A DNA stretch of 64,000 nt. It comes from Trebonia sp963811335. GTDB lineage: Bacteria; Actinomycetota; Actinomycetes; Streptosporangiales; Streptosporangiaceae. The translations under genes were made by a program, and so were the position numbers. Where the stretch lies: the NCBI GenBank assembly GCA_963811335.1, contig CAWERB010000021.1, positions 1-64,000 of the forward strand, given 5' to 3'. This document shows positions 1 through 9,895 of the stretch, piece after piece. Position 1 is the first letter of the stretch; each line of letters opens with the position of its first letter. Under the pieces are notes generated by a model. It was not told where the DNA came from and ran no database searches. It worked only from the letters and a program-made list of their open reading frames with translations.

Positions 1-1345
1 GGTACGCCAGGTGCGGCACGACCTGGAGTCCAGGGAGTACTTGCTCGACATCGGCCTTGATGATGAGCTTTGGCGAGACGGTCGCCGGGCTGGCTACCTG
101 TTTCCGCCCGCGCTGCTCGACGGAGGGCTGCAGGCGTTCCTGTGCTACCTCATGGAGTGCTCGGACGTCTCAGCGGTCCCGCGCCGGCTGGAGGGACTGA
201 CGATCGGCCGCCTTCCTGACTCGGCCCGGCTGGCCTGCCACGCGGCTGCGCCGGGAGCGGCGCCGCATGAGATGGGCAGCCCTCGATGCCGCTCGGTGAG
301 CAGCGGCGGCAGCATGACCTTGTACGACGCGGCGACGGCGCGCGGATCGCGCACCTGGAACGCTACGTCAGCGTGCAAGCGAACCCGAGGCTCGACGTGG
401 CCAGCCGCAGCAGGTACGTGGTCGGCTGGCAGCCGAAGTTCGTGGCTGGAGGCGTCCTCGACGGCGACCACGCCATCGACCCTTGCGAGCCAGGCGCCCT
501 GATCGGCGCGCTCCAGGCGCTCGGCACACTCCAAACACAGGGCGAGGCGACGGGGCGGGAGCGCGGCGCGGCGCGGCGGGGCGCCCCGCATGTGCCGGGT
601 CGCGGAGTTCACCCAGAACGCCGAACCGGAAGACATCGCGCTGGCTGGCTACCTCAACCGCCATGGGGACGGAGCGTCGGAGTTGTGGCTGCTTGGCGCG
701 TCCGGGAGCCAGGTCCGCCGCCTGTCTGAGGCCTTCGGCCGGTACTGCAGGGCGGTCCGGGTCGCCGCCGCGGACCTGTCTGATCCGGCCGCGGTCGATC
801 TCGGCCACGGCCTGCTGCGCGTGGCCTCGTCCGAGCTCGTCATCGCCGACGCGCGGACGACCGAGCTTACGGCCGATGCCTGGGCCGTCCTGCGCCGGCT
901 GCTGGTGCCTGGCGGCCTCGCCCTGATCCGGCACGCCAGCCCGAGGCGTGACTGCGGGTGACGGCTGGTCGCGCCTGGCTGCCGGAGAGCAGGACGCGCT
1001 GTGGGCCGCGCCGCCGGACCTCCCGGCCCGCGAATCCGGGCAGCCCGGTGCACCGGGCCAGGAACCCGAAGGCCCACGCTGGCTGATCGCCGGAGCCGGG
1101 CGGCTGGCCGGCCTGTCGGCCGGGTGGATGATGCCCCCCGCCGCGCAGGTGGCCATGGGCACCCTGGATTCACCGTGGCCGTGGTCCGGGCAGGCGCAGG
1201 AGGAGATGCGGGAGTTGCACGCGATCGACTTCTTCTGCGACGAGCCTGGCGATGAACCCGGCGGCGACCCGCTCGGCGAGCGACTGGTCGCCCGTTTCCT
1301 TGAGTTCCTGCGCGCCCTGCTCGCCGCGCGCGAAGGGCTGGCTGT

Positions 1346-1383
1346 GCCCCCTGCCGGGTGACGGTCGTCACCCGGCAGGGGGC
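1346..1383. repeat. 18-bp perfect inverted repeat inside the PKS
   Basis: The arm GCCCCCTGCCGGGTGACG (1346-1363) is followed after two bases by its exact reverse complement (1366-1383). It sits at a frame change in the structural-KR segment. A stem this strong inside coding sequence could be a hairpin, a local duplication/inversion, or a cause of sequencing or polymerase error. Confidence 0.85.
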
Positions 1384-2634
1384 CATGGACGTGTCCGCGC
1401 CACGCATGGCCACGATGTGGGGGGCAGTACGCGCGCTCACCCACGAGCTCGGCTTCGGGCTGCGGCTGGACCTGCGGCTTGTGGACATCGCCGGGCCGCA
1501 AGACCTGCCGACGCTGCGCTGGCTGGCCTGCCACGACGTCCGCGAGCGCGAACTGGCCGTCAGGGACGGTCGGCTGTACGCGCCCCGGCTGCTGCGGTTG
1601 CCGGGCCCGGACGCCACCGTCAGGGCCTGCGCCGGGCACCCGTACCACCTCCAGGCCGCCTCACCCGGGCAGCTGACCGGCCTGACGATGCGAACACGGG
1701 ACCTGGAGCCGCCCGGGCCAGGGCAGGTTGAGGTCGACGTGGCCGCCACCGCGCTGAACTTCCGCGACGTCATGGTCGCGCTCGACCTTCTGCCGCTCGC
1801 CTCCTACGAGCGGTCATCGCTGGGACGACAGCTCGGGATGGAGGCGAGCGGCACGGTCAGCCGCACGGGCGCCGAGGTAACGGGCTTCCGTCCGGGTGAT
1901 GCCGTGGTCGTCATGACCGGCGGCTGCGTCGCCAGTCAGGTCACCGTGGACCAGCGGTGGGTATACCCCAAGCCAGGCAGCTGTCTATGGCGCAGGCTGC
2001 GGCCTTGCCGACCGTGTACGTGACCGCCTACCACGCTCTCGCCGACCTGGCGCGGCTGCGCGCGGCGAGCGCGTGCTCATCCACTCCGCGATGGGCGGTG
2101 TCGGCCAGGCCGCCATCGGAATCGCCCGGTACCTGGGCGCCGAGGTCTACGCGACGGCGGGGACTGCCGCCAGGCGAGAACGGCTTCGTGAACGAGGCGT
2201 TGCCGCCGTCTTCGACTCGCGCAGTTACCAGTGGCATGAGGAACTGATGGCGGCGACCGGCGGCGAGGGCGTGAACGTCGTCCTGAACTCGCTGGCCGGC
2301 CACCACATCGCGTTGTGCCTGCGGGCGCTGCGGCCGGGCGGCGGCACTGCGAGATCGGGAAGGTCGACATCTACGCCGACTCCGCGCTCGGCATGTCGGC
2401 GTTCCGCAAGAACCTGCGCTTCGCGGCCATCGACGTGGACCGGCTCAAGCACGACGACCCGGACCGCACCGCCGAGCTCGCCCAGGCCGCGCTGCGCCTG
2501 GTGGCGGACGGTGCGGTCCCGCCACCTCCGGTCACAGAGTTTGGGTTCGGGGAGTATGAGAACGCGCTGCGGCTCATGGCCAGCGGCCAGCACGAAGGGA
2601 AGGTCGTGCTCATGGCGCCGCCGGCGCGGGGCGC

Positions 2635-2676
2635 GGCAGGCCCTGGCAGTCCGGCAGGCCCTGGCAGTCCGGCAGG
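2635..2676 (+). repeat. 18-bp tandem repeat in the ER-KR linker
   Basis: GGCAGGCCCTGGCAGTCC occurs twice in tandem (2635-2652, 2653-2670), followed by a partial third copy. Being a multiple of three, it codes a Gly-Pro-Ser-Pro-Ala linker in frame between the enoylreductase and ketoreductase domains. Confidence 0.8.
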
Positions 2677-3475
2677 CGCGGAGCGGCTGACTTCACCGTC
2701 ACTGACCGGCGCCCCTTCCTCGACCCCGAGGCGGCCTACCTGGTGACCGGCGGCCTTGGCGGGGTCGGGCTACGGCTTGTCGCGTACCTGGCATGGGCCG
2801 GCGCCCGGCACCTGGTGCTCCTCGACCGCGACCCGGCGCGGCGTCGCGACGCTGCCTGGGTCCGCCAGGCCAGCGGCATCGCGCACTTCCTGCCCGACGC
2901 GGGCGTGCAGATCGACGTCGTGCCCGCGGACGTCGCCCGGCTGGCCGACGTCAAGCGGGCCGTCGACGGGCGACCCGGCCGCTGCGGGGGGTGTTCCACC
3001 TCGCCGCGATCCTCGATGACCACCCGCTCGCCGACGTCTCGCCGGAGTCCGTGGCTGACGTGTTCGCGCCCAAGGCCCGCGGGGCATGGAACCTACACCT
3101 GGCGACGGAAGGCGCCACGCTCGACCACTTCGTGCTGATGTCGTCGGTCGCGTCGATCGTCGGTAACGCCGGGCAGAGCGTGTACGCCGCCGCCAACGCC
3201 TACGTTGACGGCCTGGCCGCCTACCGCAAGAGCCACGGTCTGCCGGGGCTGGCCTACAACATGGCCGCGGTCACGGAGACGGGCATGGCGGCCCGCAATC
3301 CGCACATGCTGCGCCTGGTGCGGGCCATGGGACTGCCTCCGATCAGCGCCGCGCAGGCCATCGCGCACCTGGACTACGCACTGCGCGCGATGCCGGATCA
3401 GGCGCACCTGGTCGGCGCCGAGATCACCGCGCTGCACGGGACCGCCGACGACCCCGATTACCTGCGGACGGGCCG

Positions 3476-6322
3476 GTGGACGGCCGGCGACGCCGCGGTC
3501 GCCGACGAGGGCCTGGCGGCGCTGTCGGTCGAGTCGTTACGGGGGAACTGTGCCGCCAGATCACCGTGCTATCCGGGAACGAGCAGGTGGGCCCGCAGGA
3601 CACCATCGCGTCGTTTGGCGTGAACTCGGTGTCGATAGCCGAGCTCAGCGCGTTCATCAGGACCCGCTTCAACCACCATGTGGGCATCCTGGAGCTGATG
3701 ACCACTGCCACGCCGGAGTCCGTCGCCAGCGCGATCGTCGCCGGAAGGACCGCGCATCCGGCAGGCCACGACCTGGGAGCCGGTGGCGGTGGGGGAGCCG
3801 GCCCGGGTCGTTCGGCGCAGTCGCGACCCGGGCCTGCCGCGGACGCGAGCCTGCCCGACCAGTGCCGGGCCGACCTTGAGCTGCTGCAACAGGCCATCAG
3901 GGACCTTGTCAGCGACAGCGGCGGCGAGCCAGTTCCCGCGGACCGCTGGACGGCGGTCTTCCTCACCGGCGCCACCGGGTTCGTCGGGCGCTTCGTGCTC
4001 GCCGAGCTGCTGCGGCAGGCACCGTCCCTCGCCGTGCACTGCCTGGTCCGGGCGGACAGCGCGGCACACGGGATGGACCGGATCCGCGAAGCGCTGCAGG
4101 CCGCCGAGATCTGGGAAGAGGACTTCGCGGGCCGGATCAGCGCGTGGCCCGGCGACGTCCGCGAGCCGCGGCTCGGCCTGCCGGAATCAGACTTCGCGCG
4201 GCTGGCCGGCGACACCAACGCGGTCTACCACCTAGCGGCCGACCTCAGCCTGATCTCCTCTTACGCGGCGGTGCGCGAGGCCAATACGCGAAGCGTCAAG
4301 AACGTGCTCGAGCTCGCCTTGTCGCGGCGGCGCAAGCACGTCGTGTACGCGTCGACCATGGGGGTGTTCCCGCAGTACTTCGGTAACTTCGGCGCGGACT
4401 TCGCCGGGCTTCCGATAGCGGACGGGGCGGCGCCAGACATCGGCCTGATGAAGTCGGTGCTCCCACCGGGGCTGGTCGGGTACCCGTGGAGCAAGCTGGT
4501 GGTCGAGCAAGCCCTGGAATACGGCCGGGCGCTCGGGCTGCCGGTTGCGGTCATGCGCCTTCCCCAGATGGGGGTGGCGGCTGCCACCGGCTACACGCAG
4601 AGCACCGACATCAAGATCAGGCTGGTCATGGCGGTTGCCGACGCCGGGGTGGCGCCGGCCGGGTTCCGGCCGCACTACAGCGAGCCGGTGGACACCGCCA
4701 GCGAGGCCATGGTGCGCATCTCGCTTAACCCGGAGCGGCGGCACAGCATCTATCACCTCGTCAACCCTGTCCCGTACGACCACGGGCTCGCGCTGACAGA
4801 GTTCGGGCTGGACGTGCGGGAAGTCAGCTATCCGGAGTTCCGGCGGACTTGTAAGGCGCGCGGAACGCGCAACCCGCTGCACGGGTACTGGCCGCTCGTC
4901 GACCACTTCGCCGACGCGTGGTTCCCGGCGGTGCCCGCGCCGACGCGGCCGCCGGTAGCGGTGACGGCGGTGGAAGAAGACAGCCGGGCAGCGGCGGCTG
5001 TCGCGGTGGGGCCGCCGGCCTGGCCCGGGCTGATCACGACGGCGGGACGGTCGTTGGGATGGGTGCTCAGGCACCCTGCGCGCTGGCCGTACCCGCGGCC
5101 ATCGGTGTCGCTTGACACCGCGGCGCTGCTGCGGCAGTCGGCGTGGTACGCCGATCACCACCAGGTGCCGTTCGAGGATGCATACCCAGCCGAGTTGGTC
5201 TGCGGGCTGGACCGGCTGGTCGCCGCGCTTCGCTCGCCGGCCGCGCGGATCCGCGCGGACCGGCACCCGGCGATTAACTTCGAGCTCGCGCGCAAGCTGC
5301 GCAACCGCGCGAGCCTGGCCGCTGAGCTTCTCAGCCACCCGGAGATCGCCGAGGAGCCGGTGCACCGCCCCGTGTTCATCCTCGGCATCAACCGCACCGG
5401 GACCACGCTGCTGCACCGGCTGCTGGCCCGGACCGGCAGGTTCTGGGCGCCATACCCCGAAGAGGTCACGCATCCCGCGCTCCCGGCGGGCCAGCTGAGG
5501 GGGGCGCGGCGCGCCTACGCCGAAGACCTGCTGACCGCCAGCGGAATCAAGGCGGCGGCGCGCGGCATGCACGCGGTGGACCTCACCGAGCCCGAGGAGG
5601 AGTTCGCCGTCCTGGAGGAGTCCTTCGCGGCGTGGACGTACCTGATGCGCTACCGCGTCCCGGACTACGCCCGCTGGCTCGGCAGCTCAGACCCCGGCGG
5701 AGCAGGCGGTCGCCCCGCCCGGTTCGCTTACGACGTGCACCGCCAGGCGATGCGGCACTTCAGCTGGCAGCGCGGTACCCGGCTCGGCGCCGCCCGACGG
5801 CCGTGGCTGCTGAAGATGCCGTTCCACCTCGCGGAGCTGGCGACCCTCGCGCGAGCCTACCCGGACGCGGCGTTCATCCAGACGCACCGTAGCCCGCTGG
5901 AGTTCATGCCCTCCTGGCTCGGCCTGTCCGAGTCGCTTCGCGCACTGTCGGCGGACGGGCAGGACAAGGCCGAACTGGGCGCGGAGCAACTGGAGTTCAT
6001 GAGCCGGATGCTCACGGGCGCCGCACAACTGCGAGCGTCTGACCCGGACCTCGACCGCCGGTTCTTTGACGTCAGCTACCTCGATCTCGTCGCCGCCCCG
6101 GTCACCGTGGCGAGCCGGATCTGCCAGCACTTCGGCTGGACGTTCGATGACCAGGCGCGGGAGCGGATGGGGCAGTGGCACGCCAGGCAGGCTGCGCGGC
6201 GGGAGACGGAGCGCAGGCACCGCTACTCCCTGGCGGAGTACGGCCTAGCCGAGGGCCAGGTGGTGGACGCCTTCGCCGGCTACACCGAGTCCGCGCTGGC
6301 GAGCAAGGTGCGGATGCAGTAG
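3476..6322 (+). CDS. PKS terminus: ACP, thioester reductase, sulfotransferase
   Basis: An unbroken 948-codon stretch that continues the PKS; the true protein enters this frame near 3535, so the upstream ATG is not a real start. Order: ACP (about residues 20-90, phosphopantetheine serine in FGVNSVS); an NAD(P)H thioester-reductase domain (about 160-480, TGATGFVG, active-site region YASTMG and YPWSK); a linker; then a PAPS-dependent sulfotransferase-like domain (about 630-948, 5'-PSB loop NRTGTTLLH and a later HRSPLEFMPS). Known reductase domains release chains as aldehydes or alcohols. A sulfotransferase behind one suggests that the released alcohol is sulfated in cis, or that the ST has another tailoring role; that is inference. 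Sulfotransferases in PKS termini are known from CurM, but there with a thioesterase. Confidence 0.85.
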   Translation: MDGRRRRGRRRGPGGAVGRVVTGELCRQITVLSGNEQVGPQDTIASFGVNSVSIAELSAFIRTRFNHHVGILELMTTATPESVASAIVAGRTAHPAGHDLGAGGGGGAGPGRSAQSRPGPAADASLPDQCRADLELLQQAIRDLVSDSGGEPVPADRWTAVFLTGATGFVGRFVLAELLRQAPSLAVHCLVRADSAAHGMDRIREALQAAEIWEEDFAGRISAWPGDVREPRLGLPESDFARLAGDTNAVYHLAADLSLISSYAAVREANTRSVKNVLELALSRRRKHVVYASTMGVFPQYFGNFGADFAGLPIADGAAPDIGLMKSVLPPGLVGYPWSKLVVEQALEYGRALGLPVAVMRLPQMGVAAATGYTQSTDIKIRLVMAVADAGVAPAGFRPHYSEPVDTASEAMVRISLNPERRHSIYHLVNPVPYDHGLALTEFGLDVREVSYPEFRRTCKARGTRNPLHGYWPLVDHFADAWFPAVPAPTRPPVAVTAVEEDSRAAAAVAVGPPAWPGLITTAGRSLGWVLRHPARWPYPRPSVSLDTAALLRQSAWYADHHQVPFEDAYPAELVCGLDRLVAALRSPAARIRADRHPAINFELARKLRNRASLAAELLSHPEIAEEPVHRPVFILGINRTGTTLLHRLLARTGRFWAPYPEEVTHPALPAGQLRGARRAYAEDLLTASGIKAAARGMHAVDLTEPEEEFAVLEESFAAWTYLMRYRVPDYARWLGSSDPGGAGGRPARFAYDVHRQAMRHFSWQRGTRLGAARRPWLLKMPFHLAELATLARAYPDAAFIQTHRSPLEFMPSWLGLSESLRALSADGQDKAELGAEQLEFMSRMLTGAAQLRASDPDLDRRFFDVSYLDLVAAPVTVASRICQHFGWTFDDQARERMGQWHARQAARRETERRHRYSLAEYGLAEGQVVDAFAGYTESALASKVRMQ

Positions 6323-6340
6323 CCATCAGTCGAGCCCACC

Positions 6341-6380
6341 GCCCTCCGGCCAGCCACGCCGCCCTCCGGCCAGCCACGCG
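6341..6380 (+). repeat. 20-bp tandem duplication
   Basis: GCCCTCCGGCCAGCCACGC followed by C or G, repeated head to tail 18 bp after the PKS stop codon. Non-coding. Confidence 0.85.
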
Positions 6381-6906
6381 GCCGCGCAGACCGTACGGCC
6401 TCGATCACGGGGCTGAGCCGCAGGAACGCCGCGACCCGCGCCGGGAACGATGACTAATAAACGCTCAGCCCGCCGACAGCCGTGAGAGCGTGGCGGCCGC
6501 CTGCCACTGTGATGGCTCAAGGACCTCCAGCGCGCGTGCCCGCAGGTGCGTCTATCGATACGGTGTGCAACGGTTCGATAACGCTAGCCGACGCGCGAGC
6601 AGAATAACGCCTTATGCATAGGTGATCGTAAGTACCGGGTCGGAGCCGCGCTGCAGTCCCGCAAGTCGTCCTGGGCCGGCGCAATCCTACGGTGCCGTCT
6701 CCTGGCCGGAGCGGGAATTAACCTTCCTGACGACCTTGGCCTGGCGGGCGAGAAAGCCGGCGTGGATGACGTGCTAGACGATGCCGCAGCCGCCTGGACC
6801 GCCGTGCGCGTCCTTCGCGGTCAGGCGCGTTCCACACCCAGTCCGCCGGAGCTGTTCAGTGACGGACTGCCCAGCGCCATCTGGCCTGCCGATTATTTGC
6901 TACTCC

Positions 6907-6940
6907 CTGTGCTCTAGGGCCAATGCCGCTCAGAGCACAG
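6907..6940. terminator. Possible intergenic hairpin terminator
   Basis: A perfect 9-bp stem (6907-6915 with 6932-6940) around a 16-nt loop, located between two genes that converge. There is no poly-T, which is common for high-GC actinobacterial terminators. It could also be a protein-binding dyad. Confidence 0.4.
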
Positions 6941-7093
6941 ATCGGCCAGTTCGGGCGTGGCACCGACAGCCATGCGGCGACCGTTACTAGCGCCAGATCG
7001 GGACATCTCCGGCGTGTGCCGAGCAATGCTGATCCGTGACGGAGCACGGCCGCGAGCCTTTGCGCCCGCGGGATGTGTATTGATCGATGTGAG

Positions 7094-8029
7094 CTATGCC
7101 CTGACGCCGATGACCGTTGCCAGGAAGGTCACGATCTGATGAGCAGAGCGGCGCTCGGGGTCCAGGTCGGGGTTGTAGACGCCGAGGCTCCAGCCGCGGC
7201 AGCCGCCTGCTCGCAGTGCCGATGACACCACGGCGGCGAGCTCCGCCCAGGAAAGGCCGCCCGGCATGGCGGGATCGCGGGCGGCGCCGCACGCGCTGAA
7301 CTGATCCCCGGCCAGTACATCCAGGTCGGTGTGCAGCCACCAGCCGCCAGCCTGGGATGCGACCTGCCTGGCGGCCTGGGCCCCGGCATGTGCCGGGCGG
7401 GCGTGCACGTCGTCTGCGGTCAGCAGCCGCACCTGACCCGCGATGGTGGGGACCCCGGTCTCGCGGCGGTACTCCTGGTCGCGCATCCCGAGCATGACGA
7501 TCGCATCCGACCGCAGCACGCCGGCCCGGCTGCGCACCGGCTCGGGCGCCTGCTGGCCGGTCAGGCCCAGCAACAGGGCCACCTCCATGTTGGCGGCCTC
7601 GCCGGTCGTGGACGCCTCCATCGGAGTTGCGTCTTCGTGCCCGTCGATGAACACCAGCCCGGCCGATCCGGCCGCATCAGCCAACGCGGGCACCACGGCC
7701 AGAAGCACGGCACAGTCACCTCCGTAAACCAGCGGGAAGCGCCCGCTGGCCAGGGTCGCCCGCACCCGGTCATACAGCGCGGCCACCATTTCCAGCAAGG
7801 CGCGCTCGTTCAGGAAACCGAACAGGCCGCGCGACGGAACCGGCGGTGACACCACGACATCGGCAGCCGGGCCAGCGCGCCCCGCCAGGGCCGCCAGCAG
7901 GCCAGCCTCGCGCAGCGCGGCCGGTGCATCCGCCTGACCGCGTGCCCGGCCCGATCCGTCGAAGCGCACGCCGATCAGGTCAATATCGCCTGGCCGGAGT
8001 GAAACCTGGCCGGTCCCTTGCCGCTGCAT
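7094..8029 (-). CDS. Arginase/agmatinase-fold protein
   Basis: 311 aa from the ATG at 8029, chosen because GGGAGG lies just upstream; an in-frame GTG 18 nt earlier is possible. It shows the ureohydrolase fold landmarks in order: YGGDCAVLL (usual GGDH), IDGHEDA (usual DAHxD) and HTDLDVLAGD (usual DxDxxDP). Arginase-family enzymes hydrolyse guanidino or formimino groups using two Mn ions held by these residues. Here the first histidine ligand is Cys, while DGHED and DLD are kept. The protein may therefore use one metal or a different substrate, or have a non-catalytic role. It is the first gene after the PKS and converges on it; a GntR gene lies divergently upstream. Confidence 0.7.
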   Translation of the reverse strand: MQRQGTGQVSLRPGDIDLIGVRFDGSGRARGQADAPAALREAGLLAALAGRAGPAADVVVSPPVPSRGLFGFLNERALLEMVAALYDRVRATLASGRFPLVYGGDCAVLLAVVPALADAAGSAGLVFIDGHEDATPMEASTTGEAANMEVALLLGLTGQQAPEPVRSRAGVLRSDAIVMLGMRDQEYRRETGVPTIAGQVRLLTADDVHARPAHAGAQAARQVASQAGGWWLHTDLDVLAGDQFSACGAARDPAMPGGLSWAELAAVVSSALRAGGCRGWSLGVYNPDLDPERRSAHQIVTFLATVIGVRA

Positions 8030-8160
8030 CTGGCCCGCCTCCCGCACCGCACCTCAGGCCGGTCATTATGCCGCATCATCACCACGCCGTGGCGGGCCCC
8101 GCGCACCCCGGCGTACGGTCCCCGCGGCGAGGCAGACGGGAAACGGGCGCCTGAACGGCC

Positions 8161-8186
8161 GAACGGCCCTGCCGAACGGCCCTGCC
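8161..8186 (+). repeat. 13-bp tandem repeat
   Basis: GAACGGCCCTGCC occurs twice head to tail in the intergenic region between the arginase-like gene and the GntR gene, with an extra partial copy just before. Confidence 0.8.
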
Positions 8187-8212
8187 GGGCGAGCGGAAGC
8201 CTACAAGAGGTA

Positions 8213-8249
8213 GGCATATGTCGGCAACGTTGGCATACGTAGGCGACAT
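8213..8249. promoter_or_regulatory. Possible operator ahead of the GntR gene
   Basis: ATGTCG at 8218-8223 and its reverse complement CGACAT at 8244-8249 flank a direct repeat of GGCATA (8213-8218, 8232-8237). The position about 40 bp upstream of the GntR start would suit autoregulation. No regulator consensus is matched, so this is weak. Confidence 0.3.
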
Positions 8250-8285
8250 TAACGCAGGTCAGGGGACGTGGGACGATGATCGCCT

Positions 8286-8558
8286 ATGTCACTGCCCGAC
8301 AAGCGCAATCGCATCAGCCACCGCGCGCCACGGCTGCTGTGGCAGCAGGTCTACGACGACCTGCGCGCCGACATCCGCTCCGGAGCCCTGGCCGAAGACG
8401 ACCGGCTGCCGAGCGAACTCGACATGGCAGAGCAGTACGGCGTGAGCCGGGACGTCATCCGCAGGGCCAAAGAGGAGCTGGCCGGCGAAGGATGGCTCAT
8501 CGTGCTCCACGGCCGCGGCACCTTCGTCGCCCATCCCGCCCAAGGCGGCACCGGCTAA
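8286..8558 (+). CDS. Short GntR-family winged-helix regulator
   Basis: 90 aa, consisting almost only of the GntR DNA-binding domain: WQQVYDDLRADIRSG, then LPSELDMAEQYGVSRD with the recognition helix, then the wing LHGRGTFVA. The usual C-terminal effector domain is absent, so ligand sensing would need a partner, or this may act as a simple repressor. Such stand-alone GntR HTH proteins are common in actinobacterial accessory regions. It diverges from the arginase-like gene. The start has no strong Shine-Dalgarno; GGGACGATG just upstream opens another frame. Confidence 0.8.
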   Translation: MSLPDKRNRISHRAPRLLWQQVYDDLRADIRSGALAEDDRLPSELDMAEQYGVSRDVIRRAKEELAGEGWLIVLHGRGTFVAHPAQGGTG

Positions 8559-9157
8559 CGTCCCTGTCTTCACGTCCCACGCGAATCCCGATTGAACCGG
8601 AGGCCTGAGCCGTAACTGAACGTCCCGTGCGCAACGGGGGGCTCACCGGCCGCGATCTTTATCAGCGCCGATCCGGCAGGGCTCCGGACTGGTTCCAGCC
8701 GGGAGCGGGATTTCGGCAAGCGCGAGGCCACGGGGACAGCGATCAGGACCGCTGACAGCCCGCTGATCTCGCCGCCGCGATCACGGGCTGGCGCCGTCCC
8801 GGGCACCACGGCGGGCGTTCCTCGGGCAACGACGGCATGGCCGCCTGTTCCCCTGCGGCCGCCGCATGCACGTCGCGGAGCCCGACCTCGAGGACGGGCC
8901 GATCACCTGCGGCCGGTGCAGGGTGTGACTGTGACCGATAGTTGGCGGATGTGATTCTTAGTTGGCGGATCGCCCAAAGGATGCGCAGAGGTTCCTGTGA
9001 TTCCCAGCTATAAGAGGCGGTTCCCAGCTATTGCTGGCGGCTGGCTTGGGTCGGGTGTCGTGCACGAGGCCGCCGTGTAGCGGGACGCGGCCAGCCGTGC
9101 CGTCGCACGCTATAAACCTGGTGCCACGCCGGAGGTCATCCCGCGATACTGGCCGGC
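8559..9157. other. Gene-free region with gene debris and IS-end-like repeats
   Basis: No intact gene. About 8800-8928 reads on the plus strand as a short C-terminal tail with two cysteine pairs (FPCGRRM, ITCGRC) ending in TGA, probably the end of a lost zinc-ribbon protein. The segment 8939-9031 holds paired repeats described separately. The 9100-9157 stretch leads into the phosphotransferase gene. Confidence 0.5.
8939..9031. mobile_element. Paired short repeats resembling an IS terminus
   Basis: TAGTTGGCGGAT occurs at 8939-8950 and 8959-8970, and TTCCCAGCTAT at 9001-9011 and 9021-9031, both with a 20-bp period. Multiple short terminal repeats with this spacing are typical of IS21-type ends, where transposase binds. 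No transposase ORF accompanies them, so this would be a solo end or scar. Confidence 0.4.
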
Positions 9158-9895
9158 ATGGAAGAGGTCGAGGTCGTCGTCGCCCATAGCGAGCGCGCGA
9201 CCCTGCGCGTCGGCGGCGTGTTCCTGAAGATCGACGCTGATCAGGCGCGCACCGACGTCGAGGTCGAGGCGATGGCCATGGCGCCGGTCCCGACTCCGGA
9301 GGTGCTGTGGCGCAAGCCGCCCGTGCTCGCGCTCGCCGCCGTCGGCGGGACGGCACTCGGCCACCTCGGCGAGCCATCTACCGCGTCGTCGGCCGCGTGG
9401 GCCGCGGCGGGTGCCGCAGTACGGACGCTGCACGACGCGCCGCTGCCGCCATGGCCCGGCCGGAGCCCCGGCGAGATCGCATCGCGCCTCGACTGCGAAT
9501 GCGAGTGGCTCGTCGCAAACAACGTCCTTCCCGCCAACCTGGTCGCACGTAACCGCCAGCTCGCCGAGACTGCGCTCCGGCCGTGGACACCGGTGTTCAT
9601 CCACGGCGACCTGCAGGTCGACCACGTCTTCGTCGACGGTGACGAGGTCACCGGTGTGATCGACTGGTCCGAGGCGTCCCAGGGCGACGCGCTCTTCGAC
9701 ATCGCCATCCTCACGCTCGGGCACAAGGAACATCTTGGCGACGTCATCGCCGGCTACGGCACCGACGTCGACCGCGACCTCATCCGCGCATGGTGGTCGT
9801 TGCGATGCCTGACTAACGTCCGCTGGCTGGCCGAGCACGGCTACGGCTCGCCCGAGGAGTTCCCCGAGGTCGCCGTGCTGCGATCCCAGCTGTGA
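9158..9895 (+). CDS. Aminoglycoside phosphotransferase (APH) family kinase
   Basis: 245 aa. The C-terminal half has the APH/choline-kinase catalytic loop HGDLQVDHVFVDGD and the Mg-binding VIDWSEASQGDALFD, a little over half-way and two thirds of the way through. The N-lobe is short. Members phosphorylate small molecules: aminoglycosides, macrolides, homoserine or other metabolites. Nothing here identifies the substrate, and there is no neighbouring pathway. IS-like repeats lie upstream and a truncated PARG-like gene downstream, so it may be part of an accessory segment. Start at ATG 9158; no strong ribosome binding site is obvious. Confidence 0.8.
   Translation: MEEVEVVVAHSERATLRVGGVFLKIDADQARTDVEVEAMAMAPVPTPEVLWRKPPVLALAAVGGTALGHLGEPSTASSAAWAAAGAAVRTLHDAPLPPWPGRSPGEIASRLDCECEWLVANNVLPANLVARNRQLAETALRPWTPVFIHGDLQVDHVFVDGDEVTGVIDWSEASQGDALFDIAILTLGHKEHLGDVIAGYGTDVDRDLIRAWWSLRCLTNVRWLAEHGYGSPEEFPEVAVLRSQL

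Larger units (their letters stand above)
2..3540 (+). pseudogene. Reducing type I polyketide synthase, DH to KR part (5' end outside window, frame broken)
   Basis: This is the downstream half of a PKS module whose KS and AT domains would lie left of the window. Read across frames it gives a dehydratase C-terminal half (about 2-430, PPALLDGGLQ), a degenerate methyltransferase-like stretch (about 590-950), a structural ketoreductase half (about 950-1620, TVVTRQGAMDV), an enoylreductase (1676-2620, NADPH loop GGVGQAA) and a catalytic ketoreductase (2735-3500, TGGLGGVGL, then SSVAS and the YAAANAY active-site region). About ten frame changes are needed, near 335, 590, 950, 1350, 1970, 2065, 2340, 2690, 2980 and 3535. 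All domain motifs survive, so sequencing indels are as likely as decay. It joins directly to the ACP-reductase-sulfotransferase ORF that follows. The product class would be a fully reduced acyl chain. Confidence 0.75.
6323..7093. other. Gene-free region with a tandem repeat and a strong hairpin
   Basis: No convincing coding sequence. It opens with a tandem 20-bp repeat (6341-6360 and 6361-6380). Near 6907-6940 there is a perfect 9-bp inverted repeat, CTGTGCTCT and AGAGCACAG, with a 16-nt loop. It could be a terminator between the converging PKS and arginase-like genes, though no T-tract follows. The middle (about 6545-6640) is less GC-rich than its surroundings but shows no recognisable promoter pair. 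Confidence 0.6.

Noticed and set aside
8286..8558. Short GntR gene plus arginase-like gene as a toxin-antitoxin pair
   Set aside because: They are divergent, 256 bp apart, and the arginase-fold protein has no toxin features.
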